Positions 8,794 to 18,239 of a stretch of 64,000 nucleotides of DNA are shown one piece after another. The position numbers and the translations under genes are program-made. Source of the stretch: JAIOSM01 sp023143455. Lineage in GTDB: Bacteria > Desulfobacterota > Desulfobacteria > Desulfobacterales > Desulfobacteraceae. Numbering within the stretch: position 1 is the first letter of the stretch; the number at the start of each line of letters is the position of its first letter. The stretch lies in the NCBI GenBank assembly GCA_030632885.1, contig DAOVTW010000005.1, positions 1 through 64,000 on the forward strand. The letters are read 5' to 3'. The notes beneath the pieces were generated by a model that saw only the letters and a program-made list of their open reading frames with translations, was not told the DNA's origin and made no database searches.

Positions 8794-9327
8794 TCAGGTA
8801 GTTATTTCCATGATATTCCCACCAAGCTCAGCGATACGGTCATCTATGGCTTGGATAGTTTTATCAATTGTTTGGCAGCAAATATCAGGAAGGCTTCCCC
8901 CCCATACCTTTTCAGCTGCAGCAAACCCCCGCAAAACACCTTCGCGCCCTGCCCTTAATCGATCAATATCATCCCCTGCTCCTATTATTACAAAATCAAT
9001 AATGCGTTGAGATGTCTTCGTAACCCCAAAAAAACCATCATCACTGATAAGTTCATTGGCTTCATCAAAAGAAAGCTCAGAAATAGAGCTACCATTATAA
9101 AGCAATGAGGCTTTATCGTCGTTGCTTAGCTGATTAAAATGAAAAATTGCGTTTTGATCATTTAGATTTTGCTTAGTATCAATTTTGGCTTTAGAGCTAA
9201 ACAAAGAAACTTCATTCTTAACTGAAGAATTTAACATGTTCATTTTGTTCATAACCTGTCCTTTAGCCTTAAAAGGACTATACTTAAGACCAGAAAAAAC
9301 AGATATATTTGTCTGCACGGAAATCAT
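8794..9327 (-). CDS. Conserved protein of unknown function, 177 aa
   Basis: The first ~75 residues are polar and variable. Residues ~78-177 form a conserved-looking helical domain with FDEANELISDDGFFGV, IIGAGDDIDRLRAGREG and AAEKVWGGSLPDI. I associate this pattern with a small family of unknown function (possibly DUF5610, sometimes misannotated as a hydrogenase component), but this rests on memory. GGGAGA lies 8 nt upstream of the ATG, supporting the start. It is monocistronic, just downstream of the tRNA unit. There is no signal peptide or membrane segment. Confidence 0.65.
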   Translation of the reverse strand: MISVQTNISVFSGLKYSPFKAKGQVMNKMNMLNSSVKNEVSLFSSKAKIDTKQNLNDQNAIFHFNQLSNDDKASLLYNGSSISELSFDEANELISDDGFFGVTKTSQRIIDFVIIGAGDDIDRLRAGREGVLRGFAAAEKVWGGSLPDICCQTIDKTIQAIDDRIAELGGNIMEITT

Positions 9328-9520
9328 GATATATTCTCCCTATATTTTCAGCTTTTTATAAAAAGATCGGGTTTTTTTGATGGAAACTTTAGCATTAAGT
9401 TCCTGGGCTTATTTTTCAATCCAATATCCACCACATAACTCCAATTTTCTAAATTGACTTTAGCAATTTGACAATTTTAATGTCAGCGATTAATAATACT
9501 AGTTTTTGATATCTATGGGG

Positions 9521-9553
9521 AAAATAAAAAGACTCTTGGCAGATTGCCAAAAG
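9521..9553 (-). terminator. Intrinsic terminator of the tRNA unit
   Basis: On the minus strand CTTTTGGCA pairs with TGCCAAGAG (one G-U pair) around the loop ATC, followed by a T-rich tract TCTTTTTATTTT. It starts 16 bases after the CCA end of tRNA-Glu. Confidence 0.85.
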
Positions 9554-9568
9554 CCTTGTATTTGTAAT

Positions 9569-9646
<78 letters not shown>

Positions 9647-9662
9647 GCATGTGTATTTTCTA

Positions 9663-9738
9663 TGGTGGGCCGTACTGGGCTCGAACCAGTGACTCTCTCC
9701 TTAAAAGGGAGATACTCTACCAACTGAGTTAACGGCCC
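9663..9738 (-). tRNA. tRNA-Lys (anticodon TTT)
   Basis: The acceptor stem GGGCCGT pairs with ACGGCCC. The anticodon loop CTTTTAA gives TTT (Lys), the T loop is GGTTCGAGCC, and discriminator A and CCA are encoded. It is the first gene after the promoter at 9761-9789. Confidence 0.97.
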
Positions 9739-9760
9739 CAGCCATTAAAAACAAAAAATA

Positions 9761-9789
9761 TTTATAGTTGATTATAATCATTTTGTCAA
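9761..9789 (-). promoter_or_regulatory. Sigma-70 promoter of the tRNA-Lys/Glu unit
   Basis: The minus strand reads TTGACA (9789-9784), a 17-base spacer, then TATAAA (9766-9761). This is a near-perfect housekeeping promoter. The -10 box ends 22 bases before the mature 5' end of tRNA-Lys. Confidence 0.85.
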
Positions 9790-9812
9790 CATAAATTTGT
9801 AAATAAGCTTAT

Positions 9813-11261
9813 TTATTTTCTCCAGAATTCCGGGACCAAAAGTATGATAATTGTATAGATTTCAAGTCTTCCAAGAAGCATGCACCATAATAACAACCAC
9901 TTAGCAAAAATTGGCAGGTGGGCAAAATTTTCCGTAGGCCCTACAGTCCCAAACCCTGGGCCGATATTTCCTATGCAGGAAGCCACAGCTCCAAAAGATG
10001 TTACCATATCAATGCCCATTGCTCCAAGAAGCATACTGCAAAGGACAAACAATCCAATATACAAGGCTAAAAAGCCCATAACACTTCTTAAGACATCATC
10101 TGCAACCACATTTGAGTTAATCTTTACCTGGGCAACACTTCTAGGGTGAATCAGTTTAAAAAGTTCTCTGTAGCAATATTTAAAACCAACAATAATTCGA
10201 GAGCATTTCATTCCACCACCAGTTGAACCTGCAGAAGCCCCTATAAACATACAAATAAAAAGGATTATATGACTCAACCCTGAAAAGGTCTCGTAATCAG
10301 CAGTAGCAAACCCGGTAGTTGTCAAAATAGAAACTACCTGAAAAAAAGCATATCTGAATGAGTTTTCAATGGTTTCATAGGCTGATCCATAGTTATTAAA
10401 AGTGATGACCAATGTAAAAATTGCTATTAATAATATAAAAAACCGAAGTTCAGTATCTTTCCAGAAAGAAAGGGGTTTGCCTCGTAGCAACTGATAATAA
10501 AGAGAAAAATTGATGCCTGCAAGCAACATGAAAAAGGCAATCACATATTCGAAATATGCACTGTCATAATAAGCAATAGATGTATTTTTCGGTGAAAATC
10601 CGCCGGTAGGCATGGTGGTAAAAGCATGAGATAGAGAATCATAGAAACTCATTCCACCTCCCAGAAGAAAAACAACCTCCATTGCAGTAATACCAGCATA
10701 AACTGCCCAGAGAATTTTAGCAGAGTCAGTGAGTCTTGGAGTGAGCTTGTCAGGGATAGGGCTTGGCACTTCCGCCTTGTAAAGCTGCATCCCACCTACA
10801 CCAAGAAAGGGAAGGATGGCAAGAGTCAGAACAATAATCCCCATTCCGCCAAGCCATTGAATGAAACTACGCCACATAAGTATACTCAAAGATGTAGCTT
10901 CTATATTAGTCATCACAGAGGACCCTGTTGTTGTAAACCCTGACACAGATTCAAAAAACGCATCTGTAAAAGAGGCGAATGTGTCGCCAAGATAAAATGG
11001 GAAAGCACCAAAAAGACCAACAGCAGTCCAACCTAAAGCAACAATGGCAATCCCTTCCCGTTGGCTCAGAAAATCAATATCAGATTTTCTCCCAAAAAAA
11101 ACTAAACAGAATCCTGAGAAAAGAGTGATTACTATTGATTTAATAATTGGAATGAGCTGCCCATCATTATAATGAAAACTTAAGACCAAAGGCAGGGTCA
11201 TGGCAAAACATAAAAATATTAAGAGTACACCAATTGTTTTTGAAATATATCGCCAACGCAT
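9813..11261 (-). CDS. trkH: Trk-type potassium uptake membrane protein TrkH
   Basis: TrkH forms the K+-conducting inner-membrane channel of the Trk system. The 482-residue protein is hydrophobic throughout, with the four-fold membrane-pore-membrane pattern. Pore-loop signatures include SGFTTTGSSV, TTMPTGGFSP, TTTGFATADY and SCIGNIGPGFG. It is the second gene of a trkA-trkH pair: the trkA stop TAA directly abuts this ATG, so translation is coupled. TrkA supplies the nucleotide-binding gate. Confidence 0.95.
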   Translation of the reverse strand: MRWRYISKTIGVLLIFLCFAMTLPLVLSFHYNDGQLIPIIKSIVITLFSGFCLVFFGRKSDIDFLSQREGIAIVALGWTAVGLFGAFPFYLGDTFASFTDAFFESVSGFTTTGSSVMTNIEATSLSILMWRSFIQWLGGMGIIVLTLAILPFLGVGGMQLYKAEVPSPIPDKLTPRLTDSAKILWAVYAGITAMEVVFLLGGGMSFYDSLSHAFTTMPTGGFSPKNTSIAYYDSAYFEYVIAFFMLLAGINFSLYYQLLRGKPLSFWKDTELRFFILLIAIFTLVITFNNYGSAYETIENSFRYAFFQVVSILTTTGFATADYETFSGLSHIILFICMFIGASAGSTGGGMKCSRIIVGFKYCYRELFKLIHPRSVAQVKINSNVVADDVLRSVMGFLALYIGLFVLCSMLLGAMGIDMVTSFGAVASCIGNIGPGFGTVGPTENFAHLPIFAKWLLLWCMLLGRLEIYTIIILLVPEFWRK

Positions 11262-12626
11262 TTAAAAAAATTCCAACTTAACTGTAAGCAGTTTTTCAAG
11301 CTTTTGTATGTCTTCTTTTTTTGAAAATATGATAATTCTATCATCAGGCTCCACAACACTCTCTCCTGAAGGGATTATTATTTCATCTTCTCTTATTATG
11401 CATACAAGGATAGCGCCCTTGGGAAAAGCAATCTTCTTTAATGGTTTCTTTGTAATACTTGATGTTTTCAACGCGACTGCTTCTATAAATTCTGCTCCCT
11501 CACCAATAACTGATACAGCAGATAATACTTTACCTTTCCTGATATCTCTCAGTATCGATCTTGCTGCTGAAAGTCTTGGGCTTACTATTTTATCAAGCCC
11601 GATTGTCTTCATAAGCGGGAAATAATTTGTTTTGCTGATTTTTGTTATTGTGCTTTTAGCACCCAGCTCTTTTGCAAGCAAAGAGACAAGAATATTTGTT
11701 TCATCATTATCTGTTGTTGAAACAACCACATCAATTTCACTCACATTCTCTTCTAAAAAAAGGTTTTTTTCCGAAGCATCACCATGCAAAATTACAGTTT
11801 TTTCAGTCTTTTTAGCAAGGTACTCACATCTTTTAAGATCAGAATCAACTATTTTTGTATTTATAGATTCCTTTTCCAACAATTTTGCAAGCCTTAAACC
11901 AATGCGCCCTCCTCCAACAATGAGAACACTCTTAAGCGGTGTAATCTTTTTACCAAAAAGTTCAATAATGTCGTTCAATTTTTCAGTTTCAGCGATAAAA
12001 TAAACAAGGTCTTTAGGTAAAACCTTGTCATTCCCCCCTGGAACAATTGTTTCTTCTCCCCTTATAATGGCTGAAATCAATGGTCTTACATTACCAAACA
12101 TGGATGGAAAATCTATGAGACGAATATTTGCCATGGGGGATTTTTCATCAATACGCAGCCCTACAAATTTTACTTTTCCACCTGCAAAACTGCCCATATC
12201 TATAGCTCCGGGCACGTTCATAAGCCTACGCATTGTATTAACAACCACAACTTCAGGGTTAATTATAGTGTCAATATAGGGGGCCTCGTTTTTAAAGTTT
12301 TCATGGTAGCCATCAAAGTCTGCACTTCTGATTCTGGCAAGCTTTTTAGTTGTAGGGGAGATCATATTAGCAATAAGGCACGAAATAAGATTTGCTTCAT
12401 CACTGTTAGTAACAGCAAGTAAAATCTCAGCCTCTTTAATTCCAGCTTCAAGAAGAACCTTTGGGTTAGTTCCAGAACCAGTCATAACCTGCACATCAAG
12501 GTCATCAGCAAGGCGTTTGGTTGCAACAGGATCTTTGTCAATAACAACAACTTTTTTATTCTCAGAAGAGAGCTTGCTCGCAATATTATATCCAACTTCA
12601 CCAGCACCAACTATGATTATCTTCAA
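11262..12626 (-). CDS. trkA: Trk system potassium uptake regulator TrkA
   Basis: TrkA is the cytoplasmic NAD(H)/ATP-binding ring protein that gates TrkH. The 454-residue sequence has the usual duplicated layout of two Rossmann-fold RCK_N domains (GAGEVGYNIASKLS at the N-terminus and GGGRIGLRLAKLLE near residue 238), each followed by an RCK_C domain. The start codon is TTG, chosen because GGAG lies 7 nt upstream and the first strand MKIIIVGAGEVG begins there. Confidence 0.95.
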   Translation of the reverse strand: MKIIIVGAGEVGYNIASKLSSENKKVVVIDKDPVATKRLADDLDVQVMTGSGTNPKVLLEAGIKEAEILLAVTNSDEANLISCLIANMISPTTKKLARIRSADFDGYHENFKNEAPYIDTIINPEVVVVNTMRRLMNVPGAIDMGSFAGGKVKFVGLRIDEKSPMANIRLIDFPSMFGNVRPLISAIIRGEETIVPGGNDKVLPKDLVYFIAETEKLNDIIELFGKKITPLKSVLIVGGGRIGLRLAKLLEKESINTKIVDSDLKRCEYLAKKTEKTVILHGDASEKNLFLEENVSEIDVVVSTTDNDETNILVSLLAKELGAKSTITKISKTNYFPLMKTIGLDKIVSPRLSAARSILRDIRKGKVLSAVSVIGEGAEFIEAVALKTSSITKKPLKKIAFPKGAILVCIIREDEIIIPSGESVVEPDDRIIIFSKKEDIQKLEKLLTVKLEFF

Positions 12627-12744
12627 AATCTTGCTCCTGTCAAACTTAATTTGAATTTTTAAATTACTATAATGATAGTTCTTTTACAAGTCTTTCAACA
12701 TTCAGAGTTTATCAAATTCTTTTTTTAAGTTTTTTATTAAGATA

Positions 12745-13434
12745 TCAGGCAAGCAGGCTTGGAGCAAGCATTTTTACTATTTCAAAACTTTCTTTAGTAT
12801 CAATATCAAGAGCCTTAACCCATGGCATCTCGTATCCCATAAGATTATCATCATAAAATGTTTTTTTCTGTAAAAACCGATCTGTCTTTGCCCAATATAT
12901 TGTACCATTGCTTACAACAAGTGAAGGGTGAAACTGAGATTGGACACTAGCATATTCTGGCCACATAGGCTTTAAGAGCCCCCCCTCTTTTTTTTCCAAT
13001 GCCTGAACCGGTTGCAAATTAAATTTTGAAACACCCATGACTACATTAACCTTAGAAGATTCTGTCAGTAATTTAAAAGAATCTATAATATCCTGAGAAG
13101 TTAGAAATATTGCCGTTGCATATATACAACAAAAAAAATCAGGCACCATGCCTTCTTTTTTAAGCTCTTTTAAAACATGCTGACACACCTCTACAACCGT
13201 TGATCTATCCTGAGCTAAGCTTTCAGGTCGCTTTAAAAACCTGGCTCCAGATTCTTGGCCTATCTTTCCGATTGCTTCATCCTCAGTTGAGACAATGACC
13301 TGGTCAAATAATTTACTTTTAATGGCATTCATCAAAGGATAAGCAAGCATAGGCTTGTCCTGCACAGGCAATATATTTTTTTGGGATAACCGCTTTGAGC
13401 CAGCCCTTGCCGGGATTATTGCAATATTACTCAT
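12745..13434 (-). CDS. CMP-nonulosonate cytidylyltransferase (NeuA/PseF/LegF family)
   Basis: The family activates sialic-acid-type sugars with CTP to CMP sugars. The nucleotide-binding motif IPARAGSKRLSQKN is at residues 6-19, with RPESLAQDRST and the metal-site region KALDIDTKESFE near the C-terminus. Length 229 fits the family. It follows the NeuB-like gene with no gap (stop and start adjoin), so the two probably act in sequence. Whether the sugar is pseudaminic, legionaminic or neuraminic type cannot be told. It is a different paralogue from the cytidylyltransferase at 19601. Confidence 0.85.
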   Translation of the reverse strand: MSNIAIIPARAGSKRLSQKNILPVQDKPMLAYPLMNAIKSKLFDQVIVSTEDEAIGKIGQESGARFLKRPESLAQDRSTVVEVCQHVLKELKKEGMVPDFFCCIYATAIFLTSQDIIDSFKLLTESSKVNVVMGVSKFNLQPVQALEKKEGGLLKPMWPEYASVQSQFHPSLVVSNGTIYWAKTDRFLQKKTFYDDNLMGYEMPWVKALDIDTKESFEIVKMLAPSLLA

Positions 13435-14496
13435 TTATTCAAAATCTCCCCAGGTAAGTTGGCTGCCAGAAAGTATCTCTTTAGTAAACTTTTTACTCAG
13501 CACAAGATCTGTCATTAAAGGCTCAATTCCTGTTCCCGGTCTTGCATAATCAAGAGTGTTTTTATTAATTATATCACCTTTTTTAACATCTTTTTTTAAA
13601 ACAATACTCCGCCTTGTATTTTTCCCTGTTTTGTACTCCTCTTCACTAATCACTCTCCTGCTGCTGCCTAATGCTATTTCAAGATCACGTATTGATTGTA
13701 CAAATTTTTTCATATCTTGAGGTTCAAGGGAAAAAATATGTTCCGGGCTTTGGCATGTTCTATCAATAGTAATAGTTTTTTCCACAATATTTACACCTAA
13801 AGAGACTGCTGCTATATCCATCTCCCACCCCGGCGTATGATCTGAAAAAGCAATAGGGCATGGGAACAATTGTTTTAAAGTTGGAATTGCCTTTAAATTA
13901 ATACTTTCAAGTCTTGCTGGATATCCTGAAGGACAATTATGAATAATAACTCTATCATTACCTGTTTTTAAAACTTCTCCATATGCTTTTTCTACCTCAC
14001 CTATTGTTGCATTCCCGGTATCAAGCTGTATACTCATCCCTGTTTTGGCGCAATACCTTATGAATGGAAAATGGTTAATGTCTCCTGAACATATCTTTAT
14101 TGTATCTACTCCTATATCTTCTAAAAAATCGACCTCTTCTTCAAATGTTGCAGTGGAAAAAAATATTATTCCAAGATCATCACAAAACTCTTTTACTTGT
14201 CTCCATTGATCAAAGGTTAGATATCTACGCTTTAGTATATCATATAGTGGTTCTGTGACCTGTTTTTTTTCCCCGGTATCCTTATTAATAAGCATTTCAT
14301 ATACAAAAGGTTGTGCTCTGTCAGGAACAAGCCTGTCAGGATCAAGAATTTGAAATTTTATTCCATCAGCGCCTGCTTCAACAGAATGCCTTACTAGCTC
14401 TTTTGCTGAGTCAACACCGTTATGGGTCGCACCGGCCTCAAACACTATGAAAACAGGATACCCGTCACCAACCTTTTGTTTGTCTATTAAAACCAT
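13435..14496 (-). CDS. Divergent NeuB/PseI-like nonulosonate synthase
   Basis: NeuB-type enzymes condense phosphoenolpyruvate with a hexosamine. The TIM-barrel region runs to about residue 275 and a C-terminal antifreeze-like SAF domain follows (residues ~290-350). AGATHNG, GIKFQ and SDHTPG (H220) are present. The second metal-ligand motif, normally EKHFT, reads EKTIT (T241), so one conserved His is missing. The usual substrate loop is also altered (SPEHIFSLEP). It is the first gene of a pair with the cytidylyltransferase. It may use an altered metal site or a different substrate. Confidence 0.8.
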   Translation of the reverse strand: MVLIDKQKVGDGYPVFIVFEAGATHNGVDSAKELVRHSVEAGADGIKFQILDPDRLVPDRAQPFVYEMLINKDTGEKKQVTEPLYDILKRRYLTFDQWRQVKEFCDDLGIIFFSTATFEEEVDFLEDIGVDTIKICSGDINHFPFIRYCAKTGMSIQLDTGNATIGEVEKAYGEVLKTGNDRVIIHNCPSGYPARLESINLKAIPTLKQLFPCPIAFSDHTPGWEMDIAAVSLGVNIVEKTITIDRTCQSPEHIFSLEPQDMKKFVQSIRDLEIALGSSRRVISEEEYKTGKNTRRSIVLKKDVKKGDIINKNTLDYARPGTGIEPLMTDLVLSKKFTKEILSGSQLTWGDFE

Positions 14497-14663
14497 ATGA
14501 TTATCTCCATCCTTACCTTATTATTAAACCCAATATTTAATTTTCTGCAAATATCGCACCATATCCCAAATAAATACTGGCATTAATTTTGCTTTATAGT
14601 TATATTAACTTATATATAATATATTTTATATCAAACTTCAAAAAAAAAGACACCAATGGACAT

Positions 14664-15842
14664 ATGAAACAAAGTAAAAAACCAATTATCTACTGGATTC
14701 TTCAAGACAATCAGGTAACACCTCTTATAGCTGACTTCCTTGAACTAATGAAGCACAGGGTTAATAACTTTACAACAATAAAATATTTAATTCCATCGCA
14801 TAATAGCGACACTTTAAAGACTGCTGCAAAACTCAACCCTGATTCCTTTAAAATGTCTTCATCAATAAAACCCAATTCATACGAAGGGTTCAGCATAAAA
14901 AAAAATCTAATAGGAGATCATGAATTCTCTGAGGGTCTCGCCTTTTGGAGGACTCTTTTGCTTGATGATCTTGGAAGCGGCAATCTTTTCCGGGCACAAA
15001 TTCACCATGAGGTTGAACCGAATACCAGGGCAATTGTTCTCCAAATTCCGACACCGCTTGGATCATCAGCCTCAGAAGAAAGAGTTTTTTATGCATGGGT
15101 ATATCTTGCAAAACAAGCCAATATCCCTGTTTTTGGATATGAGCTTTTGCCCCTTGACACAAGGTGGACACTGGCTCCATCTCTTTTAGACGGCGTCATC
15201 ACTACAGATTACGATAGTTATAGACACTTAACTCAAAACAAAACAAACATGAAAAATAATATATGGCTTGTCCCAAGATATGAAGGGCGCTTTTTCTCCC
15301 CAGGATGCCCTCCATTATGGAGAAACGGGTTAGGAGTAGCATATAAATATCAAAAAGAATTAAAAATAGATTTTGAGAAGACAATTATCTATATCCCTCA
15401 CAATGTTGCAATGACCTATGAATACAAGAACCTTGTATCTCATCTTAAGTGCTTTAGCGATAAAATCCACCTCATGTTTTGTATTGGCAAAGATCAAGTA
15501 AGAGGGACTTACAAACACAATGAAATCATTGAAATTATCAGTAAACAAGACTTAAAGAAGATTTCACATTCCTTTCATGACCTCAACATGCCATGGGAGA
15601 TGACTATAGCTGACTGTGTTGCAGCCTGTTCGTCATGTTATGCGACATCAATATCAATCAATAACAACATACCAACCATCATCTATGACCCAATGATCAG
15701 CCCCAGCAAAAGGAATGCCAAACAATCTTTTAACAGTATTGCTGATTTTCAAAATTGTATTAACGAGGTTATTTTATCTCATAAAAAAAGAACTGAATTC
15801 GCAAAAATATTTTCCCAAATAATTAATAAAAAACCCGTTTAA
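14664..15842 (+). CDS. Glycosyltransferase-like protein of unknown family
   Basis: This 392-residue protein has alternating alpha/beta segments and a C-terminal region resembling GT-B enzymes: a stretch with IIYIPHNVAMTYEYKNL starts the second Rossmann-like half, and DCVAACSSCYATSISINNNIP resembles the nucleotide-sugar loop. An upstream extension to 14589 is possible but low-complexity; I prefer the ATG at 14664, before MKQSKKPIIYW. It starts a plus-strand unit with the next gene (14-base gap), diverging from the NeuB-like gene. It may transfer a nonulosonate or build the glycan. The family is not recognised. Confidence 0.5.
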   Translation: MKQSKKPIIYWILQDNQVTPLIADFLELMKHRVNNFTTIKYLIPSHNSDTLKTAAKLNPDSFKMSSSIKPNSYEGFSIKKNLIGDHEFSEGLAFWRTLLLDDLGSGNLFRAQIHHEVEPNTRAIVLQIPTPLGSSASEERVFYAWVYLAKQANIPVFGYELLPLDTRWTLAPSLLDGVITTDYDSYRHLTQNKTNMKNNIWLVPRYEGRFFSPGCPPLWRNGLGVAYKYQKELKIDFEKTIIYIPHNVAMTYEYKNLVSHLKCFSDKIHLMFCIGKDQVRGTYKHNEIIEIISKQDLKKISHSFHDLNMPWEMTIADCVAACSSCYATSISINNNIPTIIYDPMISPSKRNAKQSFNSIADFQNCINEVILSHKKRTEFAKIFSQIINKKPV

Positions 15843-15856
15843 TAAATAAGGATTAT

Positions 15857-17962
15857 ATGAAAACTGACTTCTGGCAAAATAAAAAAGTAATCATTTATAT
15901 TGCACTCCTCCATCATACCAGATTTTTAATTCCCATCTCAGACAAACTTGCAAGCTTAGGTGCAAAAATACAGTACATTGTAGGTCAGGCAGAAAGGTCC
16001 CAGGAGATAACTGCAGCAGAATGTAACCTTAACTATAAACATGTGTTTGATTATGTTACCAACGATGATTTCGATGAGATCAATGAAAATTACCTGAAAC
16101 AGAGAGAAGTCTTTGGGAATGCTTTACAAAAAGACTCTGCACTTGGTGCGCAAATGGTTACTGTGATGGACAAAACACTCCATGCGACTGCTGAAGAATA
16201 TATTGGTTTTAGAAACCTTTTAAAAAAGGAAAAGCCCGATATCTGCTTTGCTCTCCATGAACTAAACCGTTGGGGGAAAATGTTATCTTTCTGGGCAAAA
16301 AAAATGAATATCCCTTTTTTAACACTTCAGGAAGGCCTTGGATACAACCTTGATTTTGGATATACTGGTCACATACAATACAGCACTCTTGGTCTTACCT
16401 GGGGAGAAAGAATCAGAAAAAAACTTGGTGACTACGAAGCACCTGTTGAAAGAATAATACCTGTTGGCAACACACACATTGCAGAAGAAAAAAAACGTCA
16501 AGAAAAAAATGATACCAGGAAAAAAATGCGGAAGAAATTCAAATGTTCTAATAAATTTGCCAATCTCTTAATATTTTCTTCCATTCCTCTTTCAGTAGAA
16601 ATAGTCCTGCCATTATTTAAAATAACAGCAAAAGACCCGGATCTCTTATTGATTGTAAAATTCCATCCAGCAGATAAACAAGACAGAATAAAGGCATGGA
16701 AAGATTCAATCCCAAATGATTTCAAAAAAAGAGTATATTTTATACATGGTGAAGAAAACACATATGATCTCCTTGCCTTATGCGACCTTTGCACCCTTGC
16801 CCAACCAAGCACAACAGGCCTTGAAGCAATTGCTCTTGACAAACCCCTGGTTCAACTTGATGTTGAAATAAATGCTGATGTACCATATTCATTTGCAGAT
16901 CAAAATGTTGCAACTAAAATGACTCCATCTGAACTTGCCAAAGCATTGTCTACAAAACAGAATTTTTCCAAGCTAATCGATACTGAAACTATGGATCAAT
17001 ATCTCAAAAATGAACTTATTGATACAACAGGAGCTAAAGACAGAATTATTCAAATTTCTGAAAAACTTATAACAGCAAATAAGTTCAGTACCCAAAACCC
17101 AATTATTTCATCCAATAATGATAGCAAATACAAATGGTCAATTATTATCCCTATTCCTTCTGATTTGGCAAAAGAATTTCTTTTTCAATTGGAATCGTTA
17201 TCTGTCAACTCTAAAGATTGCGGGGAATATGAAGTTATTTTATTAAAACATTATGGCTCTTCAAAAAAGGTTTGTGAAATAGTTGACTCTCTTAAAGGAA
17301 ATATCCAATTAATAGAAAATACAAACAAATCAAACCTACCCAAAATGATGAACAAAGCTTCAGAATATGCAAAAGGAGAAAACTTTCTTTTCCTTTCAGA
17401 GCTGCTTTCTCCCTGTGAAAATTGGTTGACTGTCCTTAACCATGCCTTAAATAAATATGGGAGTAAAAAAATCTTTGGCGGGAAAATCACAAACATGCAG
17501 AACAACATTGTCCATGCTGGCATGGTATTAAATGAAAACAATGCACCTACTTCAGCATATCTTCATTTAGATCCTGACTTTCCACAAGCAAACATAGAAA
17601 GACCATTCCAAATGCTTGATTATTTTATTGCACTTGAAAAAGACTTTTTCTATCAACTTGGTGGTTTCTGGGATAAATCAGGGGAAAATGCCTTTATGGA
17701 TATCTCTCTTCGGGCGCAGAGACATACTTCTTCTGAACCCAATAGTGATAGCAACTCAGAGGCTGTAATCTATCTACCCAATCTTCATTTAATACAACTA
17801 AATACTAAAAAAGATAAAATAAATTTTGACGATTCAATTTATTTCTATGGAAAATGGCATGGTACTCTGTGGGAAAACAAAGAAAAATTATATAACTACG
17901 ATGGGGTATCAAAAATAAAACTTGATACCGCCCGCTTGACAAGCGGTATAAAAGCTGTGTAA
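15857..17962 (+). CDS. Two-domain glycosyltransferase-like protein (GT-B plus GT-A halves)
   Basis: Residues 1-~410 look like a GT-B or 2-epimerase-type fold: an N-terminal Rossmann half, QEGLGYNLDFGYTGHIQYS in the middle, and a C-terminal half with VKFHPADKQDR and TLAQPSTTGLEAIALDKPLV. Residues ~425-690 resemble a family 2 GT-A domain (WSIIIPIPSD, YEVILLKHYGSS, IFGGKITNMQNNIVHAGMV, GGFWDKSGENAFMDIS). The fusion suggests two successive transfers in glycan assembly. It is probably cytoplasmic, as no membrane segment is seen. It follows the previous gene by 14 bases and is likely cotranscribed with it. Confidence 0.6.
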   Translation: MKTDFWQNKKVIIYIALLHHTRFLIPISDKLASLGAKIQYIVGQAERSQEITAAECNLNYKHVFDYVTNDDFDEINENYLKQREVFGNALQKDSALGAQMVTVMDKTLHATAEEYIGFRNLLKKEKPDICFALHELNRWGKMLSFWAKKMNIPFLTLQEGLGYNLDFGYTGHIQYSTLGLTWGERIRKKLGDYEAPVERIIPVGNTHIAEEKKRQEKNDTRKKMRKKFKCSNKFANLLIFSSIPLSVEIVLPLFKITAKDPDLLLIVKFHPADKQDRIKAWKDSIPNDFKKRVYFIHGEENTYDLLALCDLCTLAQPSTTGLEAIALDKPLVQLDVEINADVPYSFADQNVATKMTPSELAKALSTKQNFSKLIDTETMDQYLKNELIDTTGAKDRIIQISEKLITANKFSTQNPIISSNNDSKYKWSIIIPIPSDLAKEFLFQLESLSVNSKDCGEYEVILLKHYGSSKKVCEIVDSLKGNIQLIENTNKSNLPKMMNKASEYAKGENFLFLSELLSPCENWLTVLNHALNKYGSKKIFGGKITNMQNNIVHAGMVLNENNAPTSAYLHLDPDFPQANIERPFQMLDYFIALEKDFFYQLGGFWDKSGENAFMDISLRAQRHTSSEPNSDSNSEAVIYLPNLHLIQLNTKKDKINFDDSIYFYGKWHGTLWENKEKLYNYDGVSKIKLDTARLTSGIKAV

Positions 17963-18004
17963 CATTAAATATCTAAATCAAATGGGATTAAATAGGAGGC
18001 GATT

Positions 18005-18235
18005 ATGTTAAGAGAAATAATAAAAACTAACTCTGAAAAATATATATTGCATATACCCAAAAAATATTTAAATAAAAAAATTGAAATCCTTGTATTACCT
18101 TTTGAGAATGAAACAAAAAATGAATATCAAGATATATCTTTTCAAAATGCAATAAAAAAAACTGCTGGGATCTTAAAAAGCAGGAAAATAGATCCTGTTA
18201 AATGGCAAAAAGACATACGTAGTGAATGGGAATAA
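18005..18235 (+). CDS. vapB: VapB-type antitoxin
   Basis: A 76-residue protein ending with TAGILKSRKIDPVKWQKDIR, the typical C-terminal toxin-neutralising segment of antitoxins paired with PIN toxins. The N-terminal half is short and basic and could be the DNA-binding part. GGAGG lies 6 nt upstream of the ATG. It precedes the PIN-domain gene by 4 bases, the classic antitoxin-toxin order, and would repress its own promoter. Confidence 0.75.
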   Translation: MLREIIKTNSEKYILHIPKKYLNKKIEILVLPFENETKNEYQDISFQNAIKKTAGILKSRKIDPVKWQKDIRSEWE

Positions 18236-18239
18236 ATCC

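Noticed and set aside
13435..14496. Pseudaminic acid synthase PseI as a firm name
   Set aside because: No pseB, pseC, pseH or pseG is in the window, and the metal-site change makes the substrate uncertain.
14589..14663. Upstream start for the 392-residue glycosyltransferase-like protein
   Set aside because: The added residues are low-complexity (Tyr/Ile/Lys/Asn) from an AT-rich promoter region; the ATG at 14664 begins the ordered part.
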